A stretch of 64,000 bases of DNA from Nitrososphaerota archaeon. GTDB lineage: Archaea > Thermoproteota > Nitrososphaeria > Nitrososphaerales > Nitrosopumilaceae. Below are positions 16,080-23,763 of this stretch, piece after piece. The stretch covers positions 1-64,000 of the forward strand of contig JAGWHQ010000005.1 of the NCBI GenBank assembly GCA_028866655.1, given 5' to 3'. Every line of letters starts with the position of its first letter. Position 1 is the first letter of the stretch. The translations under genes and the position numbers were made by a program. The notes below the pieces were generated by a model that was not told where the DNA came from, did not search any database, and saw only the letters and a list, made by a program, of their open reading frames with translations.

Positions 16080-16907
16080 ATGCTAAAACAGGCAGTAGCT
16101 GGGATCCTCACAGAAGCGGAGGCAGAAGAGCTTTATGGTGCATTTGATCAGATAGGAAATATCATCATACTAAGGGTCCCAGATTCTCTTCTGTCTAAAA
16201 GAAAAATAATTGGTGAAGTTCTTTTAGACAAGGTAAAGACAGCAAAATCAATCTATTGTCAATCATCCCCAGTTGAAGGAGACTATAGAATAAGAAAGCT
16301 GGAGCTTCTTGCAGGAGAGGACAAAACTGAAACTGAATACAAGGAACATGGTTGTAGATTCAAGGTGGATGTGGAAAAGGCCTTTTTTTCACCCAGACTT
16401 TCAACAGAACGTGAAAGAATTGCAGAGATAATCAAAGATGGAGAAATTATAATCAACATGTTCGGAGGAGTTGGAATGTTTTCTATCGTAGCTGCAAAGA
16501 AGAAAAAATGTCACGTATACAATATTGACATCAATCCTGACGCTGCCAGATTATGCTCTGAAAACATATTATTGAACAAACTAAAAGGAACTGTCGAATC
16601 AATAGAAGGAGATGCAGCAAAAATAATAGAAGAAAAATTGCATGACACTGGAGATAGAATCTTAATGCTATTACCGGAAAGATCAGATGAATTTTTAGAG
16701 TATGCCATCAAGGCTGCAAAGAAAAAGGCCGTAATACATTACTATTGTCACATCCGTGCAGAAAAAAAAGACCAAGTCTCATCGTTAGCACCTCAGCATT
16801 TTCTAAGCGTTGTAAATGTAAAATCTGAAATTTTAGGTGCAAAAATTGTACGACCAGTAGGTCCAAGATTTTATCAAGCAGTAGTTGATGCAGCAATATC
16901 CAAGTGA
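16080..16907 (+). CDS. Trm5/TYW2-family tRNA methyltransferase
   Basis: The start is ATG 16080, 5 nt after the rli1 stop; TTG at 16071 is the alternative. The block FFSPRLSTERERIAE followed by a Rossmann SAM motif (NMFGGVGMFSIVAAKK) and NIDINPDAARLCSENI is diagnostic of the family that acts at or next to G37 of tRNA (Trm5 m1G37; TYW2/Taw in wyosine synthesis). The usual NLP motif reads LLP here (RILMLLPERSDEF), and the usual DMFAGVGPF reads NMFGGVGMF. The small N-terminal D1 domain of Trm5 is absent. These points leave Trm5 and TYW2-like roles both open. Confidence 0.8.
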   Translation: MLKQAVAGILTEAEAEELYGAFDQIGNIIILRVPDSLLSKRKIIGEVLLDKVKTAKSIYCQSSPVEGDYRIRKLELLAGEDKTETEYKEHGCRFKVDVEKAFFSPRLSTERERIAEIIKDGEIIINMFGGVGMFSIVAAKKKKCHVYNIDINPDAARLCSENILLNKLKGTVESIEGDAAKIIEEKLHDTGDRILMLLPERSDEFLEYAIKAAKKKAVIHYYCHIRAEKKDQVSSLAPQHFLSVVNVKSEILGAKIVRPVGPRFYQAVVDAAISK

Positions 16908-17129
16908 TTACTTGTCATCAGTTACAAGAGATGAAGGAGACGGTCTTGATGTTGCCATATTGTATCCAATCCAGGAAATGACTCCAAGAATTCCCCCTAC
17001 TGCCATAAGTACTGAGAGCTGTAATACTATAGGACTCCATTCAGAGAGCATCAATAGATACGCATATAGAAAAAAACCTACAATTGCCAAGACAAATATC
17101 ATTATTCCGACAGTTTTTTGTCTTGCCAT
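16908..17129 (-). CDS. Small two-helix membrane protein, 73 aa
   Basis: The product has two clear membrane helices (about 7-29, VGIMIFVLAIVGFFLYAYLLML, and 37-58, LQLSVLMAVGGILGVISWIGYNM) joined by a short loop (SEWSP). A polar Ser/Pro-rich tail ends in DDK. The stop is adjacent to the convergent Trm5-like gene with no gap. The family is unrecognised; such two-helix proteins are common in this lineage. Confidence 0.7.
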   Translation of the reverse strand: MARQKTVGIMIFVLAIVGFFLYAYLLMLSEWSPIVLQLSVLMAVGGILGVISWIGYNMATSRPSPSSLVTDDK

Positions 17130-17165
17130 AAGGCTAGAGTCTTTTTGTGACTTATTTATTTTAAT

Positions 17166-17666
17166 CTAGTAAGCAAACTCAATTGCCATGAGATATGCAT
17201 CTTCGCCGTCACGATAATATGCTTTTAGTCGTTGTTTTATAATAAATCCAAGTTTTTCATAAAGTCTCACGGCATCACTATTACTACATCTGACTTCAAG
17301 ATACAGCTCATCTGATTTTTTCAGTTTTACTCCAGCAATTGCTTCCTGAACTAGACCTTCTCCAATACCTTTTTTCCTATGTTCATCTAATACAGCAACT
17401 GATACAACGTGACCTTTTTTTACAAAGCCAAGTTTTTTGAAATTTGAAAAACCATATTCAATTTTACACATTATGTATCCCACAAGTTTCTTTTCCACCT
17501 CGGCGACTAGAAATGCTTCAGGTAATTCAGCAAGTAGACTTTCATAGAAATAGTCAGAATAGTGTTCAGGTAGTGTTTTGAGATTTATCTCCATAGTTGG
17601 AATCAAGTCAGATAGATCACATCTACGAATAATGCAATTTCCAATTTCTCGTAATGCTACCTGCAT
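17166..17666 (-). CDS. rimI: Ribosomal-protein / protein N-terminal acetyltransferase (RimI-like GNAT)
   Basis: The 166-residue protein is a GNAT acetyltransferase. The acetyl-CoA motif is VAVLDEHRKKGIGEGLVQEAI (R/Q-x-x-G-x-G/A as KKGIGEG), followed by LEVRCSNSDAVRLYEKLGFI, the typical RimI/Ard1 C-terminal part. Archaeal homologues acetylate the N-termini of many proteins, including Alba, which is encoded at 48.9 kb. The start ATG at 17666 is clear. Confidence 0.88.
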   Translation of the reverse strand: MQVALREIGNCIIRRCDLSDLIPTMEINLKTLPEHYSDYFYESLLAELPEAFLVAEVEKKLVGYIMCKIEYGFSNFKKLGFVKKGHVVSVAVLDEHRKKGIGEGLVQEAIAGVKLKKSDELYLEVRCSNSDAVRLYEKLGFIIKQRLKAYYRDGEDAYLMAIEFAY

Positions 17667-17786
17667 TATTATGATCTGGAATTATTAATTATTTAACTTT
17701 AAGCAAAAATAAAAGAAATAATCAGGTAAAAAACACACAGTCAAGCATCAGGTCTAGATGAAATTTATCAGTGGTTTACACATGTT

Positions 17787-18875
17787 TTATCGCAGTAATG
17801 TATGTGAGCCATCAGGAATAATTGTGATCTTTTGTCTGTCACCATATGTTTTAAGAACATAATCTATTGTTTCCTTTGCGCCACTAAATGGAATCATTTC
17901 GAGTTTATTTTTTGTATAAAGATATGGTAAAATTGATACTATACCTATTCCAAATTTCTTGTGCATTTCTGTCAAGAATAATAAATCTTCCATTCCATCC
18001 ACATATTTAGAAGGATTTTTCAGTTTCTCTAAACTCATTCTACCTTCAACATATTGTTGAATTGCCTCAGAACCCAATCCAGTTTTACATTCTGCAAGAA
18101 GTATTACTAATCCCTCTTCTTTTATTGCACCTGAACAATTCCAGATGGATGAAAGTGATTTACTTAGTGTCTCATTGCTAGTCTCTTTTCCAGTGCTAAC
18201 AATTGCCACCCTATGTTTTTCCGTCTCAGATATTGTAAGAGAGGATAGAGATTTTGATAGTGAGAAGGTTGAGGATGGATGACCTGTGGCAACGTCAATT
18301 ATCCCTGTTTGATTTGCTACAATTTCAATAGAAGATATTTCAAATCCATCAGTAAATTTTTTTGCAACCTGCATAGTTTGCAGATCATAACCAGGTAGTG
18401 GGAGATTCCCTTCTCTTTTTTCATACGCCTCAAGCATGTTGTCTTTTCCAAATCTTCGCAATAGTTTGGTGGACATGGTATTATACCCAAACAGTCCATC
18501 AAACTCCATTTCTCCAATAAAAATCAAATTGGCATTAGAAAATTGAGATGTATCAAATTCAGATATGGAAATTGTAGGATCAGAGAAGACATTTTTTACA
18601 AAATTCAAGTTTGACTTGTTTACCAAGAATTTTGGTTTTGGAAGTGACTTCTTTGTGCACACATCCAATAAAATAGAAATAATTTTTTGAGTTGTTTTAG
18701 AATATTCCATTATAACAAATTCTGTTGGTTTTGACATGTCAAGAGATTCTAATTTTGAAGCAATCTCTGAGTCACTCAAGTTTACACCTCCAGATTCTAT
18801 CTGTTTTTCCAAATTCTCTGCTCTAACATCAAGAACAACGTCAGTAGGTCCATAGCTAAGCCAAATTTCAGGCAT
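17787..18875 (-). CDS. LarA-like (DUF2088) protein, probably lacking the nickel-pincer site
   Basis: The 362-residue protein follows the lactate racemase LarA layout. The N-terminus is IWLSYGPTDVVLDVRAENL (compare the YG...D...NL pattern of LarA). The C-terminal domain has KHRVAIVSTGKET, then SGAIKEEGLVILLAECKTGLG and a helical end. The regions where LarA has catalytic His and the Lys that carries the nickel pincer do not show those residues (IMEYSKTTQKII; GYNTMSTKLLRRFG). I infer a different or non-catalytic function. No LarB, LarC or LarE is in the window. Confidence 0.65.
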   Translation of the reverse strand: MPEIWLSYGPTDVVLDVRAENLEKQIESGGVNLSDSEIASKLESLDMSKPTEFVIMEYSKTTQKIISILLDVCTKKSLPKPKFLVNKSNLNFVKNVFSDPTISISEFDTSQFSNANLIFIGEMEFDGLFGYNTMSTKLLRRFGKDNMLEAYEKREGNLPLPGYDLQTMQVAKKFTDGFEISSIEIVANQTGIIDVATGHPSSTFSLSKSLSSLTISETEKHRVAIVSTGKETSNETLSKSLSSIWNCSGAIKEEGLVILLAECKTGLGSEAIQQYVEGRMSLEKLKNPSKYVDGMEDLLFLTEMHKKFGIGIVSILPYLYTKNKLEMIPFSGAKETIDYVLKTYGDRQKITIIPDGSHTLLR

Positions 18876-18924
18876 ACCATAACGAAGGGACAGTTAAAAT
18901 AAATCTACTTCGGTAAATTTTGCA

Positions 18925-19542
18925 GTGGATTTTGTCAAAGAATTTGCAATATTTTTGCAAAAAAGTGGTGCAATCAAGTTTGGAGATTTTAAACTTTCAA
19001 GCGGGAAAGACAGTGCATACTATATCGATCTTAGGATAGTACCAAGTTTCCCACACCAATTCAGAAAGATGGTAAAAGCTGTTCAAAATCTAATATCAGA
19101 AAAAATAGGGTTAGATAGTTTTGATTATATTGCATCAGTTCCAACATCAGGGCTTGTAATAGCATCGGCGTTGGCTATAGAAACCGCAAAACCTTTGATT
19201 TACATCAGACAAAAACCAAAAGACTATGGTACTAGCAGTCTCATAGAGGGAAAAATACCCGAGGGATCAAGAGTAGTACTAGTAGATGATGTCGGAACAA
19301 CTGGTCATTCATTACTTAATGCCATCAGGGCTCTAAAAGATGCCAAAATAATAGTGGAATCGGCATTTGTCATAGTCAATAGACTTGAAGGGGCACATGA
19401 AAATCTAAAGGCTGAAAAAGTAAAATTGTATGAGATTACAGACATACTTGCAATTTCCAATATTTTACACACTGAAAATATTTTGGATGAACAAACTCTT
19501 GATAGAATTAAAAAACAAATGAACTCATTAAAATCAAGTTAG
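18925..19542 (+). CDS. pyrE: Orotate phosphoribosyltransferase
   Basis: The 205-residue protein has the orotate phosphoribosyltransferase pattern: FKLSSGKDSAYYIDLR at the N-terminus, a flexible loop region (YIRQKPKDYGTSSLIEG), and the PRPP-binding motif VVLVDDVGTTGHSL. It makes OMP from orotate and PRPP in pyrimidine synthesis. The start is GTG at 18925, 49 nt from the divergent LarA-like gene. Confidence 0.93.
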   Translation: MDFVKEFAIFLQKSGAIKFGDFKLSSGKDSAYYIDLRIVPSFPHQFRKMVKAVQNLISEKIGLDSFDYIASVPTSGLVIASALAIETAKPLIYIRQKPKDYGTSSLIEGKIPEGSRVVLVDDVGTTGHSLLNAIRALKDAKIIVESAFVIVNRLEGAHENLKAEKVKLYEITDILAISNILHTENILDEQTLDRIKKQMNSLKSS

Positions 19543-19548
19543 ATTTAC

Positions 19549-20112
19549 TTAGCTTTCGTAGATCATTAATTTTTTTTCTTCTAAAAGCGTGTGTAGATTA
19601 TGCACTGATCTGTAAACATCAGATTCTTTTTTTGCACCAGTACAAACAAGTTTTCCAGATGCAAATAATAGTATTACAGTTTTTGGATCAAGCATCCTAT
19701 GTATTAAACCTGGAAATTGTTCTGGTTCATACATACTTCGAGGAAGGCTCCTTGCAGCTTGTTCCAAATGTATCTTTCCACCAAGATTAGCAGAAGCAAC
19801 CATATTCTGGATTACAATTATTGCGTCTTTTTTTATCTTGATTCCACCTTTTCTCAATGTCTGAACAACACTCCGTACTGCTTTGATTGCTTGTTCTTCA
19901 GATTTTGCTCCAGTACAAACCATTTTTCCAGAACTGAAGATCAATGTTGCAGTTTTTGGCGACTTTATTCGAAAAACTAAACCTGGAAACTGATCAGGAT
20001 GATACTCGACATCAGGAAATGTTTGAGTTATCACATTGAGATCAATTCGTTGATCAACTGAAGCAGAAGCCACAACATTTTCTATACTTACAATAGGTTT
20101 TGTTTGAGGCAT
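19549..20112 (-). CDS. tbp: TATA-box binding protein
   Basis: The 187-residue protein is a two-repeat TBP. Repeat 1 has VENVVASASVDQRIDLN, then DQFPGLVFRIKSPKTATLIFSSGKMVCTGAKSEE. Repeat 2 has IQNMVASANLGGKIHLE, EQFPGLIHRMLDPKTVILLFASGKLVCTGAK. It binds the TATA box with TFB to recruit RNA polymerase. The acidic C-terminal tail found in many archaeal TBPs is nearly absent (it ends KKLMIYES). This lineage often has several TBPs; only one is in the window. Confidence 0.96.
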   Translation of the reverse strand: MPQTKPIVSIENVVASASVDQRIDLNVITQTFPDVEYHPDQFPGLVFRIKSPKTATLIFSSGKMVCTGAKSEEQAIKAVRSVVQTLRKGGIKIKKDAIIVIQNMVASANLGGKIHLEQAARSLPRSMYEPEQFPGLIHRMLDPKTVILLFASGKLVCTGAKKESDVYRSVHNLHTLLEEKKLMIYES

Positions 20113-20205
20113 TTCGGTGTTTAAATACGCGCTTTATATATACTCTATAAAATTTCGTGTAGACATTTTTTACATAAAATTTATCAAATTATTTCGAAAA
20201 GAGAG

Positions 20206-20268
20206 GCAGCTCAGACAAATGCCTTCACATCATCGTGTCAGTTATAACTCTGATTCTTCATTGCGGCC
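20206..20268 (-). ncRNA. C/D box small RNA (2'-O-methylation guide)
   Basis: Read on the minus strand: a terminal stem half GGCCGC, box C ATGAAGA, a 13-nt guide, box D' CTGA, a 4-nt linker, box C' ATGATGT, a 12-nt guide (GAAGGCATTTGT), box D CTGA, and the stem half GCTGCC. The stem halves pair at five of six positions. Both guide lengths and the total of about 63 nt are typical for archaeal C/D sRNAs. A TATA-like element (attttaaaat, 20291-20300) lies 25-30 nt upstream. The D guide would target ACAAATGCCTTC and the D' guide TTATAACTCTGAT. The plus-strand ORF at 20117-20308 is rejected. Confidence 0.72.
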
Positions 20269-20437
20269 AAATGAAGATAATTTGCTGCTTATTTTAAAAT
20301 TAGTATAGTACAATGAAAAATTTCATTCCAGTACTTTCAGTCATCGTTGATCAATGCAACATCAAAAATTCCAGCAACTAAAGCTAGATGTAACAAACTA
20401 GAGAAACCAAATAATGGATACGCTAAAACAGATAAAG

Positions 20438-20511
20438 TGGGCCCAAAGGGCTTCGATCCCTTGGCTCACCGGTTATGAGCCGGTTACTCTACCAAGCTGA
20501 GTTATGGGCCC
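20438..20511 (-). tRNA. tRNA with CAU anticodon (probably tRNA-Ile2, otherwise elongator tRNA-Met)
   Basis: The reverse complement folds as a 74-nt tRNA with acceptor GGGCCCA, D arm, anticodon loop CTCATAA (anticodon CAU) and a T loop TCGAAGC. The acceptor stem starting GGGCCC resembles archaeal tRNA-Ile2, whose C34 is changed to agmatidine, more than the usual elongator Met stem. Assignment is therefore open. CCA is not encoded, and there is no intron. Confidence 0.9.
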
Positions 20512-20554
20512 TACGAAAGAGCAAATTGACATGCGCTATAAAATAGTATAGAGG

Positions 20555-21193
20555 TTAACAATAAGCATTGTAACAGCTGTCAAGTAAGAGATTTTGAGCA
20601 GCTACTGATTTATTAGCTATTTCTACGAGTTCATCTTCTCTTGATGCAGGAGTTTTTTCTAAGATTTTTCTCCAGAGAGCAGCATGTCGTATGTCAGCTT
20701 CTGCATGAAGTCTGAAATATTCTATTGCGTCATCATCTGATAAACCATAGAATTTTCTCAATCCATCTATTTTTGACAAGCTAATCTTTGGTATTTCTTG
20801 TTCCAAAGCATACATTGCAGCAGCTCCACCCTCAAATGTATTCATTAAACATGAGAGATTTGAAATGGCTTGTTTTGTATGGTCAAGGCCTGCATATTTT
20901 CTTAGTTCATTTTGTGACACACCTAATGCAGATGCAAATTTTATCCACGGTTCAATATGTTCAGATTCTTCATCCATATTTGAGGCAATTGCACTTTTAA
21001 TCTCAGATGGACTTTTCTCCATTACTTGTCCTACAAATGAGGGAACTGATTTTACTAGTTGAAAATATTCTTTTGAATAACCATTAAGAGAGTCTACTGA
21101 TAACTTGCCTTCATTCCACATCACATAGAATTTGTGCTTTAACAAACTCTGATCTTCAATTATTTTGTCAATTCTTGTAATAAGAGAACTCAT
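20555..21193 (-). CDS. TenA/PqqC-fold protein, CADD-like
   Basis: The track ORF starts at 21508, but that extension crosses the tRNA-Glu gene; the ATG at 21193 (MSSLITRIDKIIEDQSLL) gives a normal 212-residue protein. It is all-helical with the heme-oxygenase-like fold of TenA, PqqC and Chlamydia CADD. Metal-type residues are visible: EESEHIEPW (about 83), FEGGAAAMYALEQE (about 123) and FRLHAEADIRHAALW (about 162), which supply Glu and His for a two-metal site. CADD relatives make p-aminobenzoate from one of their own tyrosines. That role here is inference. Confidence 0.7.
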   Translation of the reverse strand: MSSLITRIDKIIEDQSLLKHKFYVMWNEGKLSVDSLNGYSKEYFQLVKSVPSFVGQVMEKSPSEIKSAIASNMDEESEHIEPWIKFASALGVSQNELRKYAGLDHTKQAISNLSCLMNTFEGGAAAMYALEQEIPKISLSKIDGLRKFYGLSDDDAIEYFRLHAEADIRHAALWRKILEKTPASREDELVEIANKSVAAQNLLLDSCYNAYC

Positions 21194-21277
21194 AATAATT
21201 ATCACATTCCAGCAATAAAAAAATCTTTGGAATGCCTTCAAAAGGATTTTATGGATATAAAATAGGATGCAATTTGG

Positions 21278-21371
21278 GCTCCAGTGGTGTAGACCGGTCA
21301 AGCATGTGGGACTTTCAATCCTACGACCCGGGTTCAAATTCTTCATGATGAAAATCCCGGCTGGAGCACCA
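21278..21371 (+). tRNA. tRNA-Glu (UUC) with a 16-nt intron in the T loop
   Basis: Acceptor GCTCCAG pairs with CTGGAGC, and a CCA end is encoded after discriminator A. The anticodon loop CTTTCAA is uninterrupted (anticodon TTC at 21314-21316). The T stem CCGGG and its partner CCCGG are separated by TTCAAAT, a complete T loop, plus 16 extra bases (21340-21355, tcttcatgatgaaaat). Removing them gives a normal tRNA. The extra bases contain a self-complementary ttcat/atgaa. This is a non-canonical intron position (about 59/60), a known habit of thaumarchaeal tRNAs; the cut could be shifted by one base. Confidence 0.92.
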
Positions 21372-21424
21372 CCTTTCAAAAGCATTAATATTCTAACTAT
21401 GGTTACGGTTGCTAGTGTAAATTC

Positions 21425-22276
21425 TTGGATAGAAAGAATTTTGAAATAAATCCGCTCATAAAAGACTTTGAAAATTACATAAACAAGGTTGACAATGCAA
21501 TTAAACAAGAATTAGATCTATATTCTGCTTCAGAATTTTTTGAACCATTACAATATTCCTTGGAAGGCGGTAAGAGAATAAGACCGCTAATTCTTATCTT
21601 ATCTGCAGAAAGTGTAGGAAAGTGTGATGGAAATGCATATTCTGCATCATGTGCGGTAGAGCTACTACACACCGAGTCTGTAATTCATGACGATATTATC
21701 GATAATGAAATTCTAAGAAGAAGAAAAGATCCTTTTCACATAAAGTACGGGTATAACACCAGTATCATAACAGGAGATTTTGTCTTAGGTTTGATTTTGA
21801 ATATTTCATCTCGCCTAGATAATGCAAGAATAGGAAGAGAACTTGCAATTACTGCAATGATGATGAGTGAGGGAGAAATGATTGAAACACGATTAGAGAC
21901 AAGTGAAGATGTTACTTTTGATGACTATGTCAAGGTGATGGAGTACAAGACTGCTACTGCATTTGAAGCAGCGGCAAAGATTGGGGCCATATTAGGTGGA
22001 GGTACCGAGGAACAAATTTTGGCACTTGCAGAATATGGTAAGAACATGGGAATAGCATATCAAATCAGAGATGATTTGCAAGATTGGAATAATGAAGACA
22101 AGTTATTCAATACACTAATCAAGAAAAGCTCTGACCCACGTATTGTATTTGACCGAATGGATGTTATGCTCAATAATTATTCCAAAAAAGCAAAGACAGC
22201 ATTAAGAAAAATTAATGACGGTCCATCAAGAGCAAGATTAGAAAGTCTTCTAGATTTTACTATGCTTAGTGTATAA
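21425..22276 (+). CDS. Geranylgeranyl diphosphate synthase (polyprenyl synthetase)
   Basis: The 283-residue protein has both aspartate-rich motifs: HDDIIDNE (first DDxxD, about 85) and RDDLQDW (second DDxxD, about 217), plus the GGKRIRP entry motif and the KTA segment. It condenses isopentenyl diphosphate with allylic diphosphates to make the C20 chain of archaeal lipids; exact chain length cannot be read. The start is TTG at 21425. Its 3' end overlaps the convergent nuoN by 11 bases. The geranylgeranyl reductase at 5.4 kb acts later in the same pathway. Confidence 0.9.
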   Translation: MDRKNFEINPLIKDFENYINKVDNAIKQELDLYSASEFFEPLQYSLEGGKRIRPLILILSAESVGKCDGNAYSASCAVELLHTESVIHDDIIDNEILRRRKDPFHIKYGYNTSIITGDFVLGLILNISSRLDNARIGRELAITAMMMSEGEMIETRLETSEDVTFDDYVKVMEYKTATAFEAAAKIGAILGGGTEEQILALAEYGKNMGIAYQIRDDLQDWNNEDKLFNTLIKKSSDPRIVFDRMDVMLNNYSKKAKTALRKINDGPSRARLESLLDFTMLSV

Positions 22277-23753
22277 CTGGCAATCCGCTCATAATAGGAA
22301 CTGCAGATTTTGCAAATTGTATAACTGGATCTGGATAGATACCTATTCCAACTATGAAGATTATTGAGAATATCATTACAGCGATTACGGATTTTGGTTC
22401 CTTTAGTCTCTTGTTTGATTCTCCTTCTTCAAAGTACATTTTTCTAATTATCCAACCATAGTAAGCAAGTGAGAGTGCACTATTAAGAACTCCTGCCACT
22501 GCAAGATATGGAGCCCACCACAAAGTATGACCAGCATCTATTGCAGATCCAAATAACATTAGTTTACTCCAGAATCCATTAAGTGGTGGTACACCAGCTA
22601 ATGCAAGTAATGAAATCGTAAGACCAAGTGCGGTAATGGGCATTCTTTTACCAAGACCTTTTATCTTTTCAATATGAGTAACACCAAGAGTTGTAACTAT
22701 TCCTGCAACAGCAATGAAAGTGGATGCTTTCATTACAGAGTGATTCAAGATGTGGAATAACGAGGCCTGGATTCCAATGGGTGAGATTGGTGCCACACTA
22801 AGACCAATCAGAATGTATCCTGCTTGGCCAATACTAGAATAAGCAAGCATTCTTGTGAGGTTTCTTTGTTTAATTGCAGCCAAGTTTCCTACAGTCATGG
22901 TCACAATAGCAATTACTGCAAGTGCAAATGCCCAATGAAGATTGAGTGCTATTGCACCCATGATTATTACTCTTAGAGCTGCTGCAAAACCTGCTTTCTT
23001 TGTACCAGCTGCAAGTAATGCTGCTATTGTTGGAGGAGCGCCTTCGTATGCATCAGGTAACCACATATGGAATGGGACTAGACCTATTTTAAATCCAAAG
23101 CCAGCTATGAACATACCTACAGCAAGTATTGCAAGTGGCATCATGTCAGGTCCAAGCTTTGAGAACCCAACAATTACTTGCTCGATATTTGTAGAACCTG
23201 TTAGACCATATGCAATCGATATTCCATAGATTATGATTCCAGATGATAATGCACCAAACAAGAAATACTTGATTGCAGCTTCATTTGATGAAGGATCCTT
23301 TTTGAGATATCCAGCCAAGACATATGTTGGAATACTCATGAGTTCCCATGCTATGAATAGCATTACAAGATCAGTCGAGTATGCAATCAGTATCATTCCG
23401 ACTGATGCAAGTAGAATTAACGAATAGTATACCGCAGGATTGGCTCTCTTACGCATATAGTTAAACGAGCCAACTGTTGTCATTATTCCGACAATTAACA
23501 TTGCAATTGCAAAGAATGATCCAAACTTGTCATCAACTAGAACATTTGACGAGAAAATTGCAGACTGGGTTATATGTTTTGTAATTATTTGATAAATAAC
23601 AAATCCAATTGCTGCAAGTAATGCACCAAGGGTTATGGCACCATAAACTGAGGAGCCTTTTTCTTTTCTTGCTACATTAATTACTGGAATTAATACTCCT
23701 ACTGCTCCAAGTATCACAGTTAACATGATTGGTGTTGATGTAAAGTCTATCAT
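22266..23753 (-). CDS. nuoN: Complex I subunit N (antiporter-like)
   Basis: The 495-residue membrane protein is one of three Mrp-type antiporter-like subunits in this operon. It has about 14 helices, the conserved LLIAWELMSIPTYVLAGYLKKD region with the functional Glu in TM5, FGFKIGLVPFHMWLPDAYEGAPP with Lys, and NLTRMLAYSSIGQAGY. It carries protons across the membrane. It is the last gene of the operon, 10 nt after nuoL, and overlaps the convergent prenyl synthase gene. Confidence 0.95.
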   Translation of the reverse strand: MIDFTSTPIMLTVILGAVGVLIPVINVARKEKGSSVYGAITLGALLAAIGFVIYQIITKHITQSAIFSSNVLVDDKFGSFFAIAMLIVGIMTTVGSFNYMRKRANPAVYYSLILLASVGMILIAYSTDLVMLFIAWELMSIPTYVLAGYLKKDPSSNEAAIKYFLFGALSSGIIIYGISIAYGLTGSTNIEQVIVGFSKLGPDMMPLAILAVGMFIAGFGFKIGLVPFHMWLPDAYEGAPPTIAALLAAGTKKAGFAAALRVIIMGAIALNLHWAFALAVIAIVTMTVGNLAAIKQRNLTRMLAYSSIGQAGYILIGLSVAPISPIGIQASLFHILNHSVMKASTFIAVAGIVTTLGVTHIEKIKGLGKRMPITALGLTISLLALAGVPPLNGFWSKLMLFGSAIDAGHTLWWAPYLAVAGVLNSALSLAYYGWIIRKMYFEEGESNKRLKEPKSVIAVMIFSIIFIVGIGIYPDPVIQFAKSAVPIMSGLPVIH

Positions 23754-23763
23754 TTTCTATCTC

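Noticed and set aside
20117-20308. Plus-strand ORF of 63 aa
   Set aside because: It overlaps the C/D box sRNA and its promoter, has a composition unlike a real protein, and shows no motif.
21194-21508. N-terminal extension of the CADD-like ORF
   Set aside because: It crosses the tRNA-Glu gene on the other strand and its sequence does not fit the family; the ATG at 21193 gives a normal protein.
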